Shown here: positions 37,001-45,137 of the stretch, piece after piece
Numbering within the stretch: the first letter of the stretch is position 1
How the letters are laid out: every line of letters starts with the position of its first letter
NCBI GenBank assembly: GCA_963457665.1
Contig: OY735201.1
Coordinates: forward strand, 33,614,918-33,678,917
From: Thysanoteuthis rhombus
Taxonomy: Eukaryota > Mollusca > Cephalopoda > Oegopsida > Thysanoteuthidae
Reading direction: 5' to 3'
DNA: 64,000 nt
Notes under the pieces: generated by a model
Seen by the model: the letters and a program-made list of their open reading frames with translations, nothing else
Database searches by the model: none
What the model was told of the DNA's origin: nothing
Made by a program: the position numbers and the translations under genes

Positions 37001-37540
37001 ATTATACCAAATTGAAATTCACTATTGTCAGCTATAAATCTTGGAGTTCAACGTTTATGTGGAACTTTTTTTTCTTTTTTTTTTTTTTTATTTTCTACAT
37101 TGGTAAAAATTTTGACTCTCATTCTATAAAAATAGTTTTATTTTATTTTTTTTTTTTTTATTTTTTAGATAACTTTTTTGAATCATGAATAGGACCAAAT
37201 GAAATTTATTGATTGCAGTGAAGTTATGAATGCAAATATAATGTTATCCAAGTTTTGAATAAAAGGTGCATGAGTAGAATTTATGTAGATGATAATTTAA
37301 AAACAGTTTGTAAAATGACAATTTTTCATATTATTTTGTTTCAACATCAAATAAAATGAATATTTTCTCTTTCTCTTTTAGTTCTTAGAGAGAAGCAAGG
37401 AAACACATGCACTCGGCCGTCCTGGGGAATGTGATGAAGTGTCCAAAACAATTGCTTTCTTAGCCTCAGATGAAAGTTCTTTCATAACAGGAGCTTTGAT
37501 TCCTGTTGATGGTGGGAGACACGTGATGTGTCCAAGATAA
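9991..37540 (+). CDS. SDR-A: classical short-chain dehydrogenase/reductase, 9 exons, 262 aa
   Basis: Exons: 9991-10045, 21725-21855, 22705-22797, 29137-29222, 30779-30872, 31642-31711, 33489-33525, 34138-34201, 37382-37540 (TAA at 37538). All introns are GT-AG, with phases 1,0,0,2,0,1,2,0. The ATG is the first after an in-frame TAA at 9922. The protein is a complete Rossmann-fold SDR of usual length. It has the cofactor motif TGASSGIG (residues 18-25), an AITGR end to strand 2 that suggests NADP(H), D69 of the ADLS motif, NCAG (95-98), N120, S147, Y160 and K164 (YNMSK), and the PG motif (190-191). The family reduces or oxidises carbonyl/hydroxyl groups. The sequence resembles FabG-like or TM_0325-like uncharacterised oxidoreductases, so the substrate is unknown. 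I see no signal peptide or membrane segment, so it is probably cytosolic. A paralogue lies 15 kb downstream. Introns 1 (11.7 kb), 3 (6.3 kb) and 8 (3.2 kb) are filled with repeats. I saw no AATAAA in the first few hundred bases after the stop. Confidence 0.93.
10950..11090 (-). repeat. Single arm of the palindromic element seen at 30915
   Basis: The plus strand here reads AATTATAAATTGCGTTATAT, then ACTTATTTGAAATGATCTCC and ACGGTTAATATATCACTCAA. That is the reverse complement of the arm at 33165-33270 and matches the left arm at 31020-31100. Only one arm is visible, so it is a truncated copy in SDR-A intron 1. Confidence 0.5.
11115..11131 (+). repeat. Short CCTAA (TTAGG-type) telomere-like run
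   Basis: Three units of CTAAC/CCTAA occur as TAACCTAACCTAACCTG. TTAGG is the usual arthropod telomere repeat, but three units can arise by chance or as part of a transposon, so it is weak evidence of taxon. Confidence 0.25.
12000..14150. other. SDR-A intron 1 segment without assignable features
   Basis: AT-rich intronic sequence. Poly-A and poly-T runs are frequent. The stretch 12190-12510 includes GGATCC and CCCCATG motifs like those in dispersed repeats but has no clear boundaries. Confidence 0.25.
14157..17050 (+). repeat. Self-similar block inside SDR-A intron 1
   Basis: Several motifs recur. TTTTGACAATT(T/G)ACGATA, then TTGAAGGGGTT, is at 14180 and 16838. ATATCTATAAAAA followed by an AAAAGAGA-GATTGA stretch is at about 14685 and 16985. 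Variants of TACACAAAATTGTCCTAA are at about 14475, 14750 and 16275. The pattern suggests an old segmental duplication or nested copies of one dispersed repeat. T-runs, for example 14939-14959, are scattered through it. Confidence 0.45.
15519..15610 (+). repeat. Short tandem repeat, about 27-bp unit
   Basis: Three degenerate units, each resembling TATGTTAATTTCTATGTCTC, follow one another and grade into a T/G-rich tract. No coding potential. Confidence 0.4.
17845..18045 (+). repeat. Minisatellite, second locus
   Basis: Units carrying GTCAAAAGTGAGGGGAAC follow one another (17850, 17880, 17918, 17968, 18005), interrupted by a T-run at 17941-17966. They match the array at 8460-8990 in inverted orientation. 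Confidence 0.6.
19040..19510. mobile_element. MITE-like element with long terminal inverted repeats
   Basis: The left side (19066-19140) and the reverse complement of the right side (19375-19475) share ACTTGAAAATTGGCATCAGTA-like sequence and flanking bases over about 70 bp. Weaker pairing continues outward to GAAGG at 19040 and CCTTC at 19510. The middle has no coding sequence. I found no clear target-site duplication, so the superfamily is open. A partial relative lies at 43505-43690 on the minus strand. Confidence 0.55.
19936..20005 (+). repeat. Tandem duplication of a TATTATT-rich 40-mer
   Basis: GAGGTATT(A/G)TTATTATTTC followed by TATTATTAT occurs twice in a row. It directly precedes the Penelope-like tail. 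Confidence 0.45.
20010..20160 (+). mobile_element. Penelope-like element tail (endonuclease C-terminus), fragment
   Basis: A continuous frame ending at a TAG (20158) encodes [20 protein letters not shown], then [14 protein letters not shown]. The pattern (trp, IIDRE, arginine, R-K-x-KES, then asparagine) is typical of the end of the GIY-YIG endonuclease of Penelope-like retroelements. The catalytic GIY and YIG parts are absent, so this is only a 3' fragment. A SINE follows about 70 bases later. Confidence 0.45.
20228..20500 (+). mobile_element. tRNA-derived SINE with hammerhead-like core
   Basis: The head (about 20228-20306) is tRNA-like. It has an A box at TGGCGAAGTGGTTAGAG (20238) and a B box at GGTTCAATTCC (20293), both good pol III promoter elements. 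The body contains a conserved core at 20400-20455. There, CTGATGA is followed by GACCGT/ACGGCC arms, GAAA, and a GTTGT/ACAAC hairpin, the arrangement of hammerhead-ribozyme parts. A related core lies at 29473-29560. The A-rich tail is AGAAATAAAATAAATA. I cannot name the SINE family. Confidence 0.6.
20729..21090 (-). mobile_element. RTE-like LINE, C-terminal reverse transcriptase fragment
   Basis: The minus strand encodes, from 21090 down, [20 protein letters not shown], then [10 protein letters not shown], and lower down [18 protein letters not shown] in shifted frames. This is the conserved end of RTE-like non-LTR reverse transcriptases (KIPxxLKRKVYxxxxLPVxTYGxET, WQWAGHxAR). It carries several breaks and lacks the catalytic part, so it is a dead 5'-truncated copy. 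Related tails occur at 35560-35998 and 52270-52570. Confidence 0.65.
21098..21530 (+). repeat. Diverged direct duplication, about 250-bp units
   Basis: The block starting GATGACATGACGGGATACCA (21098) recurs from GATGACAAGATACCAAGA (21356). Both then carry GGCTA-GGATAGTGTGACAAGC and, further on, a G-rich run with GGAATAAGGC or GGATAAGGC. It abuts the 5' side of the LINE fragment. Confidence 0.45.
23561..23955 (+). mobile_element. tRNA-derived SINE-like repeat, full copy
   Basis: The tRNA-like head (about 23690-23760) has an A box at GTGGTCCAGCGGTAGGA and a B box at GGTTTCAAATC. A unique-looking body follows to about 23955 with an A/C-rich end. The 130 bases before the head (from TAGTCCTTGA at 23561) also recur at 24117, so the repeat unit is larger than a simple SINE. 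An (AT)n run sits at 23570-23602. Confidence 0.5.
24117..24249 (+). repeat. Second, truncated copy of the 23561 repeat
   Basis: TAGTCCTTGAATAC, then CTTCCACAGGAATAGAGCAC and on to GTCCAGCGGTAGGATATCGG, repeats 23561-23717 with few changes. It stops inside the tRNA-like head and passes into ATATATA. The (AT)n tract is much shorter here than in the first copy. Confidence 0.65.
24250..24870. other. Strand-asymmetric G/T-rich stretch, unidentified
   Basis: The plus strand is markedly rich in G and T and poor in C over about 600 bases, unlike the rest of the intron. Minus-strand open frames (24396-24596, 24660-24863) have no domain I recognise. The composition is reminiscent of mitochondrial strand bias or of degenerate G/T repeats, but I cannot place any mitochondrial gene. 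Confidence 0.3.
25009..25037. repeat. (AT)n microsatellite
   Basis: A pure alternating AT run within SDR-A intron 3. The isoleucine-tyrosine frames across it are artefacts. Confidence 0.9.
25125..25169. repeat. (AT)n microsatellite
   Basis: An uninterrupted run of TA units, about 22 copies. Confidence 0.9.
26040..26393 (+). repeat. Dispersed repeat ending in a Helitron-like terminus
   Basis: Two TTTTT-C/AGCCACAATTTTGC motifs (26044, 26255) bracket sequence that repeats AGGTCATT-CCAGG-like words. The end reads AATGCCAGGTACTGCAGCTA followed by GC and an (AT)n run. A similar end, AATGCCAGGTAACCCGGCTG, occurs at 49371, preceded in both by AAATCT(T/C)TATAAAATAT. A CTAG/CTGG finish fits the CTRR end of Helitrons, but I see no firm hairpin or 5' TC end. 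Confidence 0.3.
26394..26455. repeat. (AT)n microsatellite
   Basis: About 31 uninterrupted TA units, the longest AT run in the window. It starts right at the end of the dispersed repeat at 26040-26393. Confidence 0.92.
26460..29130. other. SDR-A intron 3 segment without assignable features
   Basis: No coding or RNA gene seen. 27500-28000 is less AT-rich than its flanks and holds an open frame at 27419-27643, but no domain is recognisable and there are no splice or start signals to support a gene. Confidence 0.25.
29473..29560 (+). mobile_element. Second copy of the hammerhead-like SINE core
   Basis: CACCTGAAGACGGCTGTAGG, then GTACAACAGCC, ATTGTAT and AACCAGGATGAGGACAAAAG, aligns with 20397-20466. 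No tRNA-like head is visible nearby, so it is a 5'-truncated or differently headed copy. It lies in SDR-A intron 4, 250 bases after exon 4. Confidence 0.5.
30191..30471 (+). repeat. Polypyrimidine (T/C) tract, about 280 bp
   Basis: Almost pure T with regularly spaced C (TTTTTC-type units), plus a few A. The long phenylalanine-rich frame across it is an artefact. It lies 300 bases before SDR-A exon 5. A long pyrimidine strand of this kind can form triplex DNA. Confidence 0.9.
30915..31425. mobile_element. Palindromic element with internal tRNA-like core, copy A
   Basis: Long inverted arms (about 30951-31118 and 31213-31389, with weaker pairing further out) match for about 165 bp. For example, AAGAAATGGATATAT near 31001 pairs with ATATATCCATTTCTTAA near 31329, and GGAATGATCTCCC pairs with GGGAGATCATTT. 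The centre (about 31125-31205) is tRNA-like: GGTTAAATGGTAAAAGCAAA, then ACCCTATTGGTAGCAGG and CAGCAGTCCTG. No open frame is present. It looks like a non-autonomous DNA transposon that carries a tRNA-derived segment. It sits in SDR-A intron 5. Related copies are at 32935-33270 and 10950-11090. Confidence 0.65.
31979..32002. repeat. Poly-T tract
   Basis: About 24 T in a row just before the MITE at 32036. Similar T-runs lie at 2609, 14939, 17941, 19801, 26011, 55057 and 55150. Confidence 0.85.
32036..32191. mobile_element. Palindromic MITE, about 155 bp
   Basis: The two halves are inverted copies. TTGCCAGATTTGGCCAGAGG on the left pairs with CCTTCTTACCATATCTGGAA on the right, and AGCTTTATCTC pairs with GAGATAAAGCT. 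Pairing continues inward through CCTAGCACAG/TGTGTTGGATAGG to a short loop. It has no coding capacity. It lies in SDR-A intron 6. Confidence 0.7.
32837..32945. mobile_element. Hairpin MITE, about 110 bp
   Basis: Near-perfect inverted arms of about 50 bases: TATATAATAGGATGTGG, then TACACAAATGAGTTTATGTT, pair with AACATAAACTTGTTTGTGTA and CCCACATCTTATTATATA. It directly adjoins, and slightly overlaps, copy B of the tRNA-containing element. Confidence 0.7.
32935..33270 (+). mobile_element. tRNA-containing palindromic element, copy B (rearranged)
   Basis: The core (about 33050-33125) is a better tRNA-like sequence than in copy A, with an A-box-like GCCCAATGGTAAGAGC and a B box GGTTCAATTCC. The right arm (33165-33270) matches that of copy A. 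The left part matches the outer end of copy A's right arm in direct orientation, so one arm is exchanged or truncated. The open frame at 32913-33101 is an artefact of this repeat. Confidence 0.55.
34062..34089. repeat. (CA)n microsatellite
   Basis: About 14 CA units in SDR-A intron 7, about 50 bases before exon 8. Confidence 0.9.
34467..34553 (+). other. Candidate alternative last exon of SDR-A
   Basis: After SDR-A exon 8 (phase 0) the sequence TTCTGTTTTAG gives a good acceptor at 34466. The following 87 bases stay open in the same phase and end in TAA (34551), encoding 28 residues beginning [16 protein letters not shown]. Splicing here would replace the 52-residue exon 9 end and give a 238-residue protein lacking the last strand and helix of the SDR fold. 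The residues match nothing I recognise. It may be chance or an old repeat. SDR-B intron 8 has no counterpart, being only 117 bp. Confidence 0.15.
34919..34983. repeat. Short perfect hairpin
   Basis: ATTTCAAAACAACACTCT (34923) and AGAGTGTTGTTTTGAAAT (34962) are exact inverted copies with a 21-base loop. It may be a tiny MITE or a structured RNA segment in SDR-A intron 8. Confidence 0.6.
35560..35998 (+). mobile_element. RTE-like LINE tail, internally deleted
   Basis: The frame from 35624 encodes [13 protein letters not shown], then [20 protein letters not shown] and PLILK. This is the conserved C-terminal domain of RTE-like reverse transcriptases. It then jumps to [10 protein letters not shown] and, past a stop, [13 protein letters not shown], so about 100 residues in between are missing. 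It ends with TGATGATGATGATCATCATC, the simple tail also seen at 52540. A dead, 5'-truncated copy in SDR-A intron 8. Confidence 0.7.
36000..37380. other. SDR-A intron 8, distal part
   Basis: Poly-T runs near 36190, 36730, 37070 and 37150. The segment 36240-36300 resembles 18755-18835 (TTTATGC-AAATT-TCCCT-AGTTT), pointing to a dispersed repeat of unknown type. No gene seen. Confidence 0.3.
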
Positions 37541-40500
37541 ATAATTTTAGAAATCTTCGAAGATTGAGATAAAACGTCAATTTTCTTCCCAAAAAATACT
37601 CATCATATGCGTATCTTTAAATTTGAAGTCTTAAAAATTATACCCGTCAAAATCAATACGGGAGAACAAAATACGCTTGTTTATTCTGTTAGAAATTGTC
37701 CTTGAAGGATAAGCATTTGTGTCGTTCTGTAAAATCGAGCTTTATTTGTAGTAAATCTATTGATACCCTTTTGGTCTCAGTCTTTTTTTATCTCCTTCCT
37801 ATTTTTCTCTCTTTCTCTTTTTTCTCTTTACTATTGTTGTTCATTTTTGTGTTTTTTGATCTGATCTCCGAAGTATAATAGTTGATTTTATATTGGATAA
37901 AATTACAATTTGTGGTACAGTTTCCACATAACTTTCCCTAATTCAGCAGAAATTCTATTAAATTTGTTTTTTTTTCTCTTAGAACTGAATTACTTGATTG
38001 AGATATTTTTCAATAGGAACTTGTGGAGTAATACATACTTCTGTTTAGTTTCTGGATTTGGGATAACTAAAGAAAAAAATTTCTTTTACAAAACAAAAAA
38101 AACACAATAAGAGCAATTATTTTTTCCAATTTTTGAATTTGTAAAGAAATGTTGTTGATGGTTGGTACTCCTTGAATATAAAGAACTACCCAAAATTTCG
38201 GAGAATTCGACAAAAAAAAAATTGCTGTATAAATTTGAATATAAGTCAACCATTGTTATAAGACTAAATCAGAATTAAGCATAAAATTTCAGAAAATCGA
38301 CTGACGCAGATATAAGTTATGTTTGTTATTTCGCCATAATGTCATGAGAGAATATGGCCCTCGGTCAGTTGTTACAGAGAAATGAATTTATTTCGTCTTA
38401 AGTATATCGATCATTGTCTTCAGGTCATAAAACTAATTCATCAGTGATGATAAATCTACCCTAAAAAAATGATTTTAAAATAGATATTACACAATATGCA
38501 CCATATACTACATATATGGCATTCCATACAAAACTATGGTATTGATTTGAGTTGAAACAACTGACATTATCGCTTGCTAATATGTATCGAGTCTATCAAC
38601 TGAGTCAAACCTACTCTTATATTACTGAATATTCAGTACTTTCCGTAATACCTAGTCTCAAATGTCTATTTTGAATGTGTCACCATGGGCTGTTTGAATA
38701 CTGGCTCACAAAAGATTTTGGCAGAAGTTCATACTATACAGTTATTCCTTGCTACTGGAGGGTTATCCATTTCTAGTTTAAATAATTTGCAGTTCAGACT
38801 TGGATAATTTGATTGGAATTTTCCGATGTACTACGAAAAACCGCATAATAAAACATATGCTGTGCAGTATAAACAAAACATGCAAAGGTTATAAAATGAA
38901 TGCATCGTATTATTTGTGTCATTTATTTATGTAGACAATATTAACCTGCCTGAAAACTTATCGCGGTTAAAAAGTTGAACTCGTTCAATGTTTACACTCA
39001 CATAAATCATTATTATTGATTTTTTAATTTTCATGCTACTATTTGCTTTCGTCTTAATATTTTTGTTGCTATTCATCGCAACTTTCATCAGACCAAATAA
39101 ATTTTTTTGAAAAGCAATTAAGATATTAAGATGAATATCTATAGTAGTATAAAAAGGAAAAAATTATTTATTCCGCTGTTATTGATACAATATTCTTCTG
39201 ATGACGGATCTGTCAAGTTTTTTACAATATGCTTTTCTGTATTCATTATTTTGTGAATTTACAATTTGTGGAGTGGTCAAGTATTTATTATGGTACAAGA
39301 TTTTTGGGTTTTGTGGACGGAAAGAGTTTGTGGGAGAGTTACACAAAAATGATTTGTGGATTTTAATATTTGTAGCCGCCTAGTGCCCCTAACCCCACAA
39401 ATAGCAAGGGATAACCATGCATGTTGCCATGGGGGGTGCTTCAGCTCACCCAACTTTTTGGGCAAAATGAAGCTGAGACCTTGACTTGACACAAAAATCA
39501 ACCCAAATTCAAGCTTATAAGGCTCTTAAGAGCAAAGCAAGAAAAAAAAGCAGCTATGGAGGCTAATTTGGTGACAAATGAAAGAGAATGACAAGTTGTA
39601 AGAATATAAGCGTTTTTTTTTTCTTTTTGTTTTTTTGGGGGGGTTCTTTAGCACCAAATTTATTTAGTATATCTTTAAACTGAGAGGTCAGGTGGATTTC
39701 CGTTGTGTGAGTTGTGTTATTTGATCAAAAGTTATGAAAGTTTGAAGTTGCTATTTTTGAAGAAAAAAAAAGAAAACAGTTGATGTAATGGAATCTAGCC
39801 TCTACACATTGTCCAGAACAGAAAAATTATGCAAAAAGAAAACCTCTTTACTGCAAAATTTTCCCACTTTTTGGAAAGAAATTTACCAATTTTAGATACC
39901 TCCATTCAAATACATTTCACAAAACCAAACTTTTAATTTACCTTCAGATAATATTTCAAGAAAGCACGATCTCCAAAAATCACCACTACTTGATTTTCCC
40001 AAATCACCAAAATGTCAGACTTCTTGGCACAAGTCTTACCCTAAATAGGACCAGCGAATAAAACATTTAACCCTTAGCTTTCCAACTACTAAATATTTTA
40101 CCCTTAACTGAACATATTAAGTTGGGGACACGGCACTCTGGGCCTAAAATTAGTGAATTTTTGGACCATCAGAAAGCTAGAATAAGTATTTTATTGCACA
40201 AAAATCTGATCTAAAGTCAGCTAAAAATTCTGGGTTTTGCTCGATCCAAATTAACTTAATTCTTGGGCTACAAAAGCAATGTCCAACACTGCCTCAAACT
40301 AGTGGTAGTTGCCAACAATAACTCAGCCAATCCACCAGGAACATGTTTAAAACAGAAATCGATCACTTTTTTAAAGCATGCGAGACCCCAAAGCCGTCTA
40401 ATCAATTTGATCCTGATAACACCTAAGAAATTATATCACCAATTCAAAAAGAATCTTGTTCAACTTCCACACAAGCTTCAACTTCAGTAGAATTACGAGT

Positions 40501-40640
40501 CATGGGAAAGCTGTTTCATATTCCTAGGAACTGTATTTGGAAAATAAAAAAGATCATTTCAACATCATTGGTTTTCCAAATATCTTTGGTTAGGTTATAA
40601 TATTCAGAGTGATTGTCTGACAAATTACGTTTGTAAGTAT
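37541..40640. other. Intergenic, nothing assignable
   Basis: AT-rich sequence 3' of SDR-A. Short open frames have no recognisable content. 39365-39500 is a less AT-rich patch without domain or inverted ends. Confidence 0.25.
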
Positions 40641-41965
40641 CAAAACAAGAAAATTTGCTTGCAGATGCAAGGAAGAAACCTTCATTTGAGCAGTTTTTAG
40701 AAAAAGAATTTGGTAGACAACATCAGAAAAATTTAACTCGCATCAGGCATCCGAATGTCACAAATCTGCTCTTTCGAAGTCCTACTTCCATAATGTGGTG
40801 ACGTTGTTGAAATGATCGACAAAAATGAAAAGAAGGGCAAGTAATCGTTGTTCTTTCATGGAACTTCACAATATCTATAAATATATAAATTGAAACACGA
40901 TTTAAAGGTTCGCATAATTGGAGTAAAGAAGCAGATGGAATCCTTTGATTTATTTGGGGGGCTGACCATTGTTTATCAGATTTATTCCCACACTGACAAT
41001 CTATCTAAAACATAACAAAATTCCAAAATGTCGGCATGTAACAGTAAAAGGTTTGCCAAAATGACATTAAATGTCCTTGGGAAGCTCGAAGAATCATTTA
41101 TTTCTTTTTATGGTGCTATCGTAAAGAAGGCCACAGAGTGTAGCTTTATTAAAGAGCCAATGAAACTAAGGGTTGGAAATTCCTAGTATTTCCACAAAAA
41201 TGTGGGTATTATTTCGATTATTACCCGTTGGCACCCGCATGTAAAAGAACGTTGCGACCCGAAAGAAAAAAAAACGCCAAGACCTTAGTTTGGTAGTAAA
41301 TCACAATTTGTAAAAGAAATAGAGATATGAGGTGGGTTTGCGAAAAAATTAGTGGTTTCGTAGGAACCCAAAGCGATTCCAGTTAGTAATGAAGAAGAAT
41401 ACTATCCTCAAACATATCGTAATCAATACCGAGCTACGTATTATAAAGCATTAGATTCCATTATATCATCAATGAAAGATCGTTTCACTCAACCTAGTTT
41501 TGATGCATATGAAAGGATGGAAACTTCACTTTTGAAATCCTTCTATCTTGGAGGTACCAGTGAGGGAATCAAGTATTTGAAAGAAGTTTATGGTGGTGAA
41601 GTAGACATTAAGCAATTTGCTACTGAAGTGGACCTACTTTGCGTAATGTTTGAGAAAATAAAGCCCGATTGTTTCGGAGATTTTTAAAGTCATATAATGC
41701 AGTTTCCTCTTCTTCAACTTGTATTTATTCGTAACACTCGTATCATATGCAAGTTGTTACTGGTTAATCCAACTACAACAGCTACAACAGAACAATCTGT
41801 CTTAACAGTGAAGAGAATCGAAACAAGAATGTAATCGAATATGCTTCCGGCAGGTGTTTACGCACTTGCAATTCTTCACGGTCACAAAAACGTATGGTTT
41901 GGCTGATATGTCGAATGAATTTTGTACAAAATGCAATGGTAGACGTTTACCTTTTGAACGTTTTT
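40640..41965 (+). mobile_element. hAT transposon relic, ZMYM1/P52rIPK-like transposase
   Basis: Successive pieces in changing frames follow the order of a ZMYM1/P52rIPK-type hAT transposase. First is a zinc-finger-like FNSHQASECHKSALSKSYFH (about 40730-40790). Next, from 40920, come GVKKQMESFDLFGGLTIVYQ, HTDNLSKT and CNSKRFAK. Then come EEYYPQTYRNQYRATYYKAL (41388) and MKDRFTQPSFDAYERMETSL (41472). Last is a dimerisation-domain piece with TEQSVLTVKRIETRM (about 41788). Several stops and frame changes make it dead. The DDE catalytic core is only partly covered, and no terminal inverted repeats were found. Confidence 0.65.
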
Positions 41966-41999
41966 GAAATGTTTTGCATCTTATGAAAAATATGCCCTT

Positions 42000-43440
42000 G
42001 TTTCCCAACCTCCGACCTCTTCTTTTCTTTATTCATTCAATACACACAACACAACACAAGTTATCACACACACAGACATCAACAGCAAAGCAAGCCATCT
42101 CAACCAGGACAAGATAAGTACTCACTCATACACACAATTTATTGGGGACTTTCGTTCTCTTATATATGCACATTTCCAAAGACTAATTTACTCACTCAAT
42201 CCATCTCGATATCTTTCATCTTTCCTACACACTCGCATATATACACGCAAACTACACGAACATTTATTTGCTCTAAATAAATCCTTCTTTAATACAAAAA
42301 TATTTTCATGCGTTGTTTTTATTTGATTTGTTCTTTCCTTGACCTTTAACCCTAGTACCTTCTCTTCCTTACTACTTACTAATATTCCATTCACATTTTT
42401 CGCAAAACTCACGGAGTTGCATTTAATCTACAATGTGATGATATTACTGTGAATAGTACCCACACTTAATCGGGTCCTCTCCGAGTAATGCCACTACATA
42501 AACCAAAACTAAAACTTACAGTACATGATTTATTTAAGAACCGTTTTAGAATTAGATGTTTCTTTTAATCCTTGCAGATAAATAATAACAAGATTTTCTT
42601 TAATAGCATATAAATATTACCTTTCCAGCCAAACCATGTTTTATTTATTTAAAAAAAAAACTCTGAAATAGTTAAAATGGAATCAGATTATGAGAATTTT
42701 GTTGGCACCAACCATGATGTTGACATTTCCATTTACATGAGAAATTTGGGTAAAGTTGGTAATATCGTAAATACGCCTCCCTCCAACCGAGAGTTCCAAA
42801 ATTCAACAAAAAAAAAATATTCACAAAATCAAAGAATCTACTCCGGCTTAAACAAATAACAAATAGGTACAAAAAATGATTTGAATTCGTAATACGAAGT
42901 TCTACGTATATCCGGTGCCTGTTGGCTATTTTGTTTGTTCTCATCCGTGTAAAATGCTGTCATCTTACATCGCCGACATCTTTTTTTTCATTCCAGATTT
43001 CGTTTTTTGTTTTGTTTTGTTTTGTTTATCATGTAAGGTTTGAAGAGTTAAGGTTTATAGGTAATGAAACGAAGGAAACAGAAATGCTTGGACATAAAAA
43101 AAATAAATAAATGCAGCTCTACATGAATATGAACAACATGCCGGTAAATTTACGTAATGATCACCATTACGAATTCAAATTATTAAAAAAAAACTTGTTA
43201 TTTGTTCCAGTCGGATTAGATTCTTTGTTTCTTTGACTAATACAGCATATAAAAAATCAGACTGGAAAGAGGCGCGTTCACGATATCCCCCAACGTGTAA
43301 TACATTAATGGAGTTTATATAAGATTTGGCCCTCGTCACTTTTTAGCATGTGGTGTAGTGCTTCATAACTATTTGGTTTATGCATTTGAGCAGTTCAAAT
43401 TCACCAAACTTTTGCGTAGTACCTCATAGACATCACCGAT
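42000..43440. other. Intergenic, nothing assignable
   Basis: An ACAC-rich patch at 42040-42080 and a TTTTG pentanucleotide run at 43008-43027. Short frames such as 42677-42859 have no domain. No gene seen. Confidence 0.25.
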
Positions 43441-43504
43441 GCTATATTTATTCAGATTTATCTCCAATAAAAATTCCATATTTCACAAATACTCGCCATT
43501 ACGA

Positions 43505-43690
43505 ACAACCGTAGCGGGAAGAATTTATATGGTCAGAATAAATTCTATTTATGAAATCCCTGGAGTTTTCCACAGGAAAAAAAAAAGCATGAAGCAGGGT
43601 AAAAAAAAAATTCTGTAGAATCTAGATATTATTTATGGACCCGTCAGAATAAGACCCCTAATAGAGCAAAAGAGTAGTTTTCCCCGAGCT
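43505..43690 (-). repeat. Partial relative of the MITE-like element at 19040
   Basis: On the minus strand GGAAAACTCCAGG, then CATAAATAGAATTTATTCTG, matches the interior of the 19040-19510 element (about 19272-19310), and a TATCTAGATTCTACAGA piece matches 19232-19250. The order is rearranged, and terminal repeats are not seen. Confidence 0.4.
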
Positions 43691-44244
43691 ACGGCTGTTC
43701 AATAAAACTGACTAAAGACAAATTCCCTTATCACTCACAGAAAATTCCACAAGTGAATAAAATCAGCTTATCTTAGAAGTTTACATGAAAAATGCCTGTA
43801 AGGTTCTAGAGGTCAACTGATGATTGTTCATTAATATGATAAATTTCTTCAAAAAATTGCCCTGAAATGGCCAGTGGGATATTGAAAGAATAAGTAAATT
43901 GCTTGTTCATGGTCTTTTTGTCAAAATCAAGTTTGAATTACAGTTTGTTTATCTATCCTGTCATGTTAAACCTTGGCTTCCTAACCTGGGCGATTTCAAC
44001 TTGGTGAATGGACGATGAGCAACACTGCAGAAAATGAAAGGTATTTTAAAATTTCCTTGGGCGTTGTAGGATTTTGAGTATTGAGAGTCAAAAAATGGGT
44101 CAACAGCAACATTTTATCATTATTAATTCACCAAGCAGCGCTATAATATCCCATATTAGGTAGGTGCGTAGAGAAAAGTGTAAATGTTTGCATAGGTACG
44201 CATACCTCTATACTGCACTCAAAAGTAGGTAGGTACATGTATAT

Positions 44245-45130
44245 GAGGTGTGACCCCAACTCTCCTGGAATTCGAACAGTGGATTCAATTCGACTTTCTA
44301 TCGCTTGGTAAAACCAGCAATGGCTTTTGTGTGTCAATAGCCATAGGTGTGTTGCTAGGCTACACCTTTTTTTGTGATGTTTTGTTGGTTTATAGTTTTT
44401 GCAATGGTGGATCTCACGGAACAGAGATCCTGTATCGAGTTCTGATTCAAGATCGACAAGATGCTTGTAGAAACTCTCTGGTTGATTCAGGGGGTGTTTG
44501 GTGACAATGCCATGTGCCAAAGCAGAAAATTTTTCCGATACAAGCGTTTCGAATAAGGTCTAACATCTGTATAGACGATAACCGGTTTGAACGACCGCAG
44601 ACGAGCACAGTACCAGAAAACGCTAGAAAAGTGCAACGGGCTATCTTTGCAGATTGTACACGAATAATTATGTTCATGATATCGTAAGACTGTCTTAAAG
44701 GGATGTTCAATGAATTTTGTTGAACATGTTTAACATGAGACGCATTTCGGAAAGAATTGTGCCGAGACTACTGTGTTGTTCGTGAGTTTATGATCTCGAA
44801 TAACACGGTAGTTATTCCCCAATTTCAAGCTAAAATTCTGCTCGATACTTTCAGGGATGCATGGATTCATGGAAAAAAATGATGGGACCGCTGTATACAT
44901 GCCTAATGGGAACTATTTTGAAGGCTACATTTGGAACTAGGAATTAGGATAAGTTATTTCCCTGCAATGTTCAAATTCTTTGAACATTTTGGCAAAACTT
45001 CGTACGTGTAACACCCTTGAAAGATTACAAGTAGAAGTTATGCAATTCGTATGCTTATATAAACAGACTACCATTTGTAATTGTTGCATTACATAGGATC
45101 GCTGGATTGATTGTACAGGTATGGAAGTTC
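44245..45130 (+). mobile_element. mariner-family transposon relic
   Basis: From ATG 44404 the frame reads MVDLTEQRSCIEF, a stop, FKIDKMLVETLWLIQGVFGD and NAMCQSRKFFRYKRF. This is the first helix-turn-helix of a mariner-type (HTH_48) transposase. A shifted frame continues RPQTSTVPENARKVQRAIFA. The C-terminal end follows near 44826 (QAKILLDTFRDAWIHGKK, then WDRCIHA and GNYFEG). The catalytic middle is missing. GAGGTGTGACC at 44245 and GGAAGTTCC...GTGTGAGG near 45123-45144 may be the worn inverted ends. Its 3' border merges with the LTR fossil. Confidence 0.65.
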
Positions 45131-45137
45131 CTATATT

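Noticed and set aside
44128-44520. 130-codon minus-strand frame
   Set aside because: It is antisense to the mariner transposase fragment.
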